This document shows positions 60,546 through 64,000 of a stretch of 64,000 bases of DNA, one piece after another. The notes below the pieces were generated by a model. That model was not told the DNA's origin and made no database searches. It worked only from the letters and a program-made list of their open reading frames with translations. The stretch is taken from NCBI RefSeq assembly GCF_001314995.1, contig NZ_CP012938.1:4278001-4342000 (forward strand). The letters are read 5' to 3'. The position numbers and the translations under genes are program-made. Numbering within the stretch: position 1 is the stretch's first letter; each line of letters opens with the position of its first letter. This DNA is from Bacteroides ovatus (lineage in GTDB: Bacteria; Bacteroidota; Bacteroidia; Bacteroidales; Bacteroidaceae).

Positions 60546-60720
60546 ATTAATATTTGAGTTATAGGCTATTAATACTTTGTATCTAGGTTATTAATACTTG
60601 AGTTGTTGGATATATATACCCAAGACGTAGGATATATATATCCAACGTGCAGGATATATATGCCCAATACATTGGATATATATACCCAACAAATTGGATG
60701 TATACACTCATTTATATGAT
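60546..60720. repeat. 22-bp phased array with shifting AT-rich cores
   Basis: ATTAAT recurs at 60546, 60568 and 60590. GGATATATAT recurs at 60608, 60630, 60652 and 60674, with GGATGTATAC at 60696. The period is 22 bases throughout, across the change of core. The unit at 60630 holds the perfect palindrome GGATATATATATCC. No coding function is apparent. Confidence 0.8.
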
Positions 60721-60774
60721 GTAAGCATCTCCACAGTGCTATCTTGTCATTTATCCCTCGGCTTTTTATCTTTG
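60721..60774 (+). mobile_element. Orphan IS66-type left end with promoter
   Basis: The sequence begins GTAAGCATCTCCAC and matches the intact IS66 left end at 23 of the first 28 bases. A -7 box TATCTTTG (60767-60774) lies 46 bases in, exactly as TATTTTTG does in the IS. No tnp gene or right end follows, so this is probably a decayed relative. Confidence 0.6.
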
Positions 60775-60985
60775 TGAAGGAGGTGAAAGATGGTTCTTTC
60801 TGTATTTTACATCCTCTTTCACCATAAGATTTTGATTTATAGTCATTCAGCTAAAGGTGAAACCGGTGAACCTTCAAAATGAATCTTATAGTTGCAAGTA
60901 GGCTTTAGAAAGTTCTGTCTTAAGCTTATTGCTGTAAACTTCAATTAATACTGATTTTCTTTTCTCTTTTCTGATTTTATATTCT
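60775..60985. other. Gene-free stretch with one inverted repeat
   Basis: GGTGAAAGA (60782-60790) and TCTTTCACC (60815-60823) are perfect 9-bp arms; the rest is AT-rich with no supported gene. Confidence 0.4.
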
Positions 60986-60993
60986 ATCTTTGC
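60986..60993 (+). promoter_or_regulatory. -7 box of the structured leader
   Basis: TATCTTTG is a perfect fit to TAnnTTTG. It would start RNA near 61000, about 240 bases before the next gene. Confidence 0.6.
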
Positions 60994-60999
60994 AATGCT

Positions 61000-61238
61000 C
61001 TTTATCAAAATCCACAGCAGGGAAACTGCTGTATCTAGTGTGGCAAGCTTTTTTTATGCTTGTCCCATTTTCCTATATGGCGGTTTCGCACCCCCATGTA
61101 GGATGTTAATGCACCTACTGCCTGTTGTGGATGGTGAAGAGCAATGGGACAGGCGGAACCGCTTCTTTTATTCCTTAAAACTACCTTTCTGTATCGCCCC
61201 ATTAAACTTAATTTATTCACCATTTAATTAAAATTCTT
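61000..61238 (+). ncRNA. Candidate structured leader RNA or small RNA
   Basis: CCACAGCAGG (61012-61021 region) can pair with CCTGTTGTGG (61122-61131 region), enclosing CAGCAGGGAAACTGCTG, a GGCAAGC/GCTTGTC hairpin and a CCTATATG/CATGTAGG hairpin. The phrase TGTCCCATT near 61053 is also perfectly complementary to AATGGGACA near 61143, giving an alternative fold. A 78-codon frame (60995-61231) overlaps it but has no protein-like features. I recognise no known riboswitch. Pairings were found by eye. Confidence 0.4.
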
Positions 61239-61727
61239 ATGGAAGAAGTTTTAAGCAATCAGCAGGCCCGTCCGGGGGACGCGACGCAACTCATGCACGT
61301 TATCTTTTCATCCGATGATGAAATGATGGCTTTTTATCTGACTCTCAATCGTTTTATGAATCCTGAAAGCTATCTGGTGGAACGAACAGACCGAAAGAGA
61401 CTGGAGGATTTAGCTAATACGCTTTATAGTAATGTGGCGGCCTTTGAAGCCATCCGTACTTATAAGTCGATAAGTGTGAAAGAGGTGATTAGAGGATTCG
61501 GCGCGCACATGATGAATACGCAAATCTCCAATACCAATCGTTTCCAGAGTGCTGATGCAGTGGGAACGTTAATGAATTGTATACTGAATACCACTAAAAA
61601 CAGTTGGCAATTTAAAAAAATGGATCGGAATAACAATATACATCTTCAGAATGTACGATACTTATTGAATCGGTTGGATGCGGCAGAATCTAATGAAGAG
61701 AAGAATCGTGAAGAAGTAGCGGTATAA
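61239..61727 (+). CDS. Conserved-looking hypothetical protein
   Basis: The 162-residue protein is not recognised. It is soluble, with no signal peptide or membrane helix, mostly helical by appearance, and rich in Asn, Arg and Met (FLTLNRFMNP-like start, IRGFGAHMMNTQISNTNRF in the middle, an acidic end ESNEEKNREEVAV). It has its own probable promoter with a long, structured leader, and a terminator follows. Its neighbours are insertion-sequence remnants and an AlbA_2 protein, which suggests accessory DNA, but no function can be assigned. Confidence 0.7.
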   Translation: MEEVLSNQQARPGDATQLMHVIFSSDDEMMAFYLTLNRFMNPESYLVERTDRKRLEDLANTLYSNVAAFEAIRTYKSISVKEVIRGFGAHMMNTQISNTNRFQSADAVGTLMNCILNTTKNSWQFKKMDRNNNIHLQNVRYLLNRLDAAESNEEKNREEVAV

Positions 61728-61824
61728 ACAGCTTTATAGAGCTCATTTAGTGATTATGGTTTAGTTGAGAGTATGATACGGGATTATAGTATTATGATGT
61801 ATGATGCTATCGCTAAACCTTAAT

Positions 61825-61855
61825 CACCTTTTAAGAAGATAAAGGTGGTTTCATT
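61825..61855 (+). terminator. Terminator after the 162-residue protein gene
   Basis: CACCTTT (61825-61831) pairs with AAAGGTG (61841-61847), followed by GTTTCATTTTT. A second dyad, GTGATTATGGTTTAG against CTAAACCTTAATCAC, overlaps from 61750 to 61827. Confidence 0.65.
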
Positions 61856-61933
61856 TTTCAATATACCTATTGTGTGAACTGTCTTGGTAGGGAAGTAACT
61901 TGTTTCTATGCTACTATCTTACAAAAAAAAGAG

Positions 61934-61941
61934 TACTTTTG
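61934..61941 (+). promoter_or_regulatory. -7 box of the AlbA_2 gene
   Basis: TACTTTTG fits TAnnTTTG and lies 19 bases before the ATG at 61961, which supports that start over the longer frame from 61874. Confidence 0.55.
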
Positions 61942-61960
61942 TGAATCAATAATATATGGT

Positions 61961-63409
61961 ATGAAAATAGATAATCTTGAAGATATAAAAAACCTGATTG
62001 TTCAGACTGAAAATGAACAACTGGAATTTAAAGAAACCACCGGACAGTTGGAGCGAGGAATGGAAACACTTTGCGCTTTCCTTAATGGAGAAGGTGGAAC
62101 GGTTTTATTCGGTGTTACTGACAAAGGGAAAATAATCGGACAAGAAGTTGCTGATGTAACTAAAAGGTGTATTGCGGAAGCTATTAACAGATTGGAACCA
62201 ACAGCCACAGTGCAAGTTTCTTATATACCTGTTTCAGATAGCAATAAAAAGATAATAGCCCTTTATGTCGATGATTCAAGGTTAAATCGTCCGTTTTGCT
62301 ATAAAGGTCGTCCTTATTATCGTGTAGAAAGCGTGACGTCAATTATGCCGCAAGCGGTGTACAACCGATTGCTGATGCTTCGTGACGAAGCGAAATACCG
62401 TTGGGAATTGTTTGAAAACACCAAACTCTCTATACAGGATATGGATGAGAATGAGATTTTAAAAACGGTGAGGCTTGGAATAGAATGTGGTCGTCTACCA
62501 GAGAACACGGGGAACAATGTTGCCGTTATTTTAGAGAGATTCGGGTTGCTGGCAAATGGTGTATTAAACAATGCCGCAGCCATACTGTTTGCTAATCGGG
62601 AACTGATAGAATATCCACAATGCCTCTTGAGATTGGCACGTTTCAAAGGAACGGATAAAATGATCTTTATGGATAATCAGCGCGTGCAAGGTAATCTGTT
62701 CAAATTGCTTGATGCAGCAATGGCCTTTATATTTAAGCATCTTTCTCTGTCGGGTACAACCGAAGGGTTGGAACGAGAAGAGCATTTGACGATTCCTTAT
62801 AAAGCTATACGGGAAGGGGTTGTCAATTCGCTTTGTCATAGACAACTTCGAACTCCTGGCGGCTCTGTAGGAATAGCTATCTATGATGATCGTGTGGAAA
62901 TCGAAAATCCGGGTACATTCCCTCGTGATTGGGATATGGAAAAGATGAAATCCGAACATTGTTCAGAACCACAGAATCCTTTAATTGCCAATGTGCTTTA
63001 CAGACGTAAATTATTAGAGAGTTGGGGGCGTGGTATAAGTTTAATGACGAAAGAATGTCAAAAAGCAAACTTGCCAGAACCGGAATTTGAGTTATCTAAT
63101 GGTTTTGTGAAACTTATTTTCCGATATGGGGAGGATAACCGCATAAGTACCGTACAAGTACCACATAAGTACCACATAAGTACCATACAAGTTCAGACTC
63201 TATTAAATGTTATTGAGTATAGCACATATTCCGTTAAGGAAATGATGGAACTTTTAGGCTTGAAAAATCGTAGTTACTTTTCAAAAGAATACTTAAGACC
63301 CGCTATTGAAATAGGAGTGCTAGAACCTATTTTCCCGGAGCAACTGAGAAGTCCAAAGCAGAAGTATCGCCTGACTGAAAAAGGAAAGTCTTTAATAAAG
63401 AAAGGATAA
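61961..63409 (+). CDS. Schlafen AlbA_2-domain / RecG-like C-terminal ATPase family protein
   Basis: The 482-residue protein has an N-terminal AlbA_2 domain (about 5-130; ENEQLEFKETTGQLERG, GGTVLFGVTDKGKIIGQ) and a C-terminal HATPase_c_4-like domain (about 285-390; IPYKAIREGVVNSLCHRQ, IAIYDDRVEIENPGTFP, NPLIANVLYR). A small winged-helix tail ends it (about 410-482; YSVKEMMELLGLKNRSYFSKEYLRPAIE). Such proteins are often called transcriptional regulators or ATP-dependent helicase-like; some are near defence or mobile genes. The linker before the tail is encoded by five 11-bp repeats. ATG 61961 is chosen for the promoter and family start. Confidence 0.86.
   Translation: MKIDNLEDIKNLIVQTENEQLEFKETTGQLERGMETLCAFLNGEGGTVLFGVTDKGKIIGQEVADVTKRCIAEAINRLEPTATVQVSYIPVSDSNKKIIALYVDDSRLNRPFCYKGRPYYRVESVTSIMPQAVYNRLLMLRDEAKYRWELFENTKLSIQDMDENEILKTVRLGIECGRLPENTGNNVAVILERFGLLANGVLNNAAAILFANRELIEYPQCLLRLARFKGTDKMIFMDNQRVQGNLFKLLDAAMAFIFKHLSLSGTTEGLEREEHLTIPYKAIREGVVNSLCHRQLRTPGGSVGIAIYDDRVEIENPGTFPRDWDMEKMKSEHCSEPQNPLIANVLYRRKLLESWGRGISLMTKECQKANLPEPEFELSNGFVKLIFRYGEDNRISTVQVPHKYHISTIQVQTLLNVIEYSTYSVKEMMELLGLKNRSYFSKEYLRPAIEIGVLEPIFPEQLRSPKQKYRLTEKGKSLIKKG
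63143..63197 (+). repeat. Five 11-bp tandem repeats inside the AlbA_2 gene
   Basis: Units begin at 63143, 63154, 63165, 63176 and 63187, with consensus AYAAGTACCAY. They encode the linker STVQVPHKYHISTIQV. Eleven is not a multiple of three, so gain or loss of one unit would shift the frame and remove the winged-helix tail. Confidence 0.75.
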
Positions 63410-63425
63410 CAAATGACAAGAAATG

Positions 63426-63442
63426 CAGTAATGGCATTACTG
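63426..63442. other. Palindrome after the AlbA_2 gene
   Basis: CAGTAATG-G-CATTACTG is a perfect 8-bp-arm dyad 17 bases past the stop. The gap to the convergent WbqC-like gene holds no T-run, so a protein-binding site or weak hairpin is equally possible. Confidence 0.5.
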
Positions 63443-63501
63443 TGAGATATTCGGTAATTATAAAGACTTATGTAACTTTACATTCCGATAGAAAAGTGAG
63501 G

Positions 63502-64000
63502 TCATTGTTTGCCCAGTACCAACAGACTTTCCGGTCCCATATTGAACAACAGGTCTATGATACTCAAATTAGGCAGGAAACCCAGTTTGGACTCAAAAAC
63601 CTGATAGTAAGGTTGTGGGACAAATTCTGTATCTACTTCCCTGAAATCCTTTTTCGGATGAATTACTTCCCGAAAATCGGATTCTCCGGGAGCAAACTCC
63701 ATCTTATATTCGGAAGTGCGCTCAATGGTGGGGTGAATATCAATCAACTCACAGACCATCCGGCAGAGTTCTTCGTTGAAATCGATTAAAAACTCGTATT
63801 TCTTTTCATAGAAGGGGCGGAAGTCGTCCTTGTAGTACTCAAAGAAAGGAGTATTGTTGTAGGCCGATTCGATGGCGTTCCAATGTAGATGTCTCCAGTT
63901 GCCGTGGTCGGAGATGCGGATATCTTTCATCGGACACTTCAATGTGTCGGGTTTTACGGTTGGGATAGAAAGGGCTAACTCACCCGATGGGCCGGCAATG
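63502..64000 (-). CDS. WbqC-like family protein, partial at the window edge
   Basis: The frame is open from base 64000 to the stop at 63502, so the N-terminus is missing; 166 codons are present. Visible features are the family-like AGPSGELALSIPTVKP strand, ISDHGNWRHLHWNAIESAYNNTPFFEYYKDDFRPFYEKKYEFLIDFN and the C-terminal SIIDLLFNMGPES. WbqC-like proteins are linked to surface polysaccharide biosynthesis, but their reaction is not well defined. It converges with the AlbA_2 gene. TTG or ATG codons near 63930-63942 are internal, since similarity continues upstream. Confidence 0.85.
   Translation of the reverse strand, partial: IAGPSGELALSIPTVKPDTLKCPMKDIRISDHGNWRHLHWNAIESAYNNTPFFEYYKDDFRPFYEKKYEFLIDFNEELCRMVCELIDIHPTIERTSEYKMEFAPGESDFREVIHPKKDFREVDTEFVPQPYYQVFESKLGFLPNLSIIDLLFNMGPESLLVLGKQ

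Noticed and set aside
60357..60720. 22-bp spaced repeats as a CRISPR array
   Set aside because: Repeats are contiguous with no unique spacers, units drift in sequence, and no cas gene is present.
61000..61180. SRP (4.5S) RNA or a cobalamin riboswitch in the leader
   Set aside because: The phrases GGGAAACTGC and GGGACAGGCGGAACC looked suggestive, but the conserved SRP tetraloop domain and the cobalamin-riboswitch core boxes are absent.
60995..61231. 78-codon frame as a protein gene
   Set aside because: It coincides with the structured leader, its residues show no domain or signal, and its start overlaps the predicted transcription start.
63442..63789. 115-codon plus-strand frame overlapping the WbqC-like gene
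   Set aside because: It is antisense to a gene with clear family features and has no recognisable content.

Overview
The window looks like a Bacteroides chromosome, close to the B. thetaiotaomicron / B. ovatus group (inference, not a species call). The evidence is four carbohydrate-utilisation loci, three SusC/SusD pairs, many lipoproteins, SusC proteins ending in Phe, and promoters with the Bacteroides -7 box TAnnTTTG. I saw no rRNA, tRNA or CRISPR array.

Layout. (A) 1-5628, minus strand: a lipoprotein tyrosine-type phosphatase cut by the window edge, a GH125 and a GH76 alpha-mannosidase pair, and a membrane-spanning DUF6377-type regulator; probably alpha-mannan breakdown. Then 5781-7834 (minus) is a tight operon of LOG-family protein, SIS-domain sugar-phosphate isomerase and PfkB kinase, divergent from an M16 peptidase, an AAA-ATPase/PD-(D/E)XK protein and an SGNH hydrolase (7940-11925, plus). 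(B) 12032-22336, minus: ECF sigma factor, FecR-type anti-sigma factor broken by an in-frame TAA, SusC with STN domain, SusD, a PKD/beta-propeller lipoprotein and two glycerophosphodiester phosphodiesterase (GDPD) family proteins. Then come an HU-like protein, an AraC-type regulator, a GC-rich leucine-rich-repeat lipoprotein that looks acquired, a 2-hydroxyacid dehydrogenase and an aspartate-dehydrogenase-like protein (22731-28753). (C) 29032-44963, plus: DUF6377 regulator, PKD-GDPD lipoprotein, SusC, SusD, beta-helix lipoprotein, fimbrillin-like lipoprotein, fimbrillin/beta-helix fusion, a second GDPD and a GH20 hexosaminidase. (D) 45087-57455, plus: DUF6377 regulator, SusC, SusD, GH30, a surface glycan-binding protein with a duplicated module and GH3; this matches the known fungal beta-1,6-glucan (pustulan) locus architecture. 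(E) 57456-64000: an intact IS66 element with 8-bp target duplication, a GH3 3' relic, arrays of 22-bp phased repeats, an orphan IS66-type end, a structured leader before an unknown 162-aa protein, an AlbA_2/ATPase protein with an 11-bp repeat tract, and a partial WbqC-like gene.

How they work together. Loci A, C and D each have a DUF6377 regulator immediately upstream, and each first promoter has a TGATAATCA-like site at a helically phased distance. Locus B is controlled by sigma/anti-sigma instead. Loci B and C each carry one lipoprotein GDPD and one signal-peptide GDPD around a SusCD pair, which suggests surface cleavage, import and periplasmic cleavage of a glycerophosphodiester-containing glycan. 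This is the strongest candidate for an undescribed system in the window.
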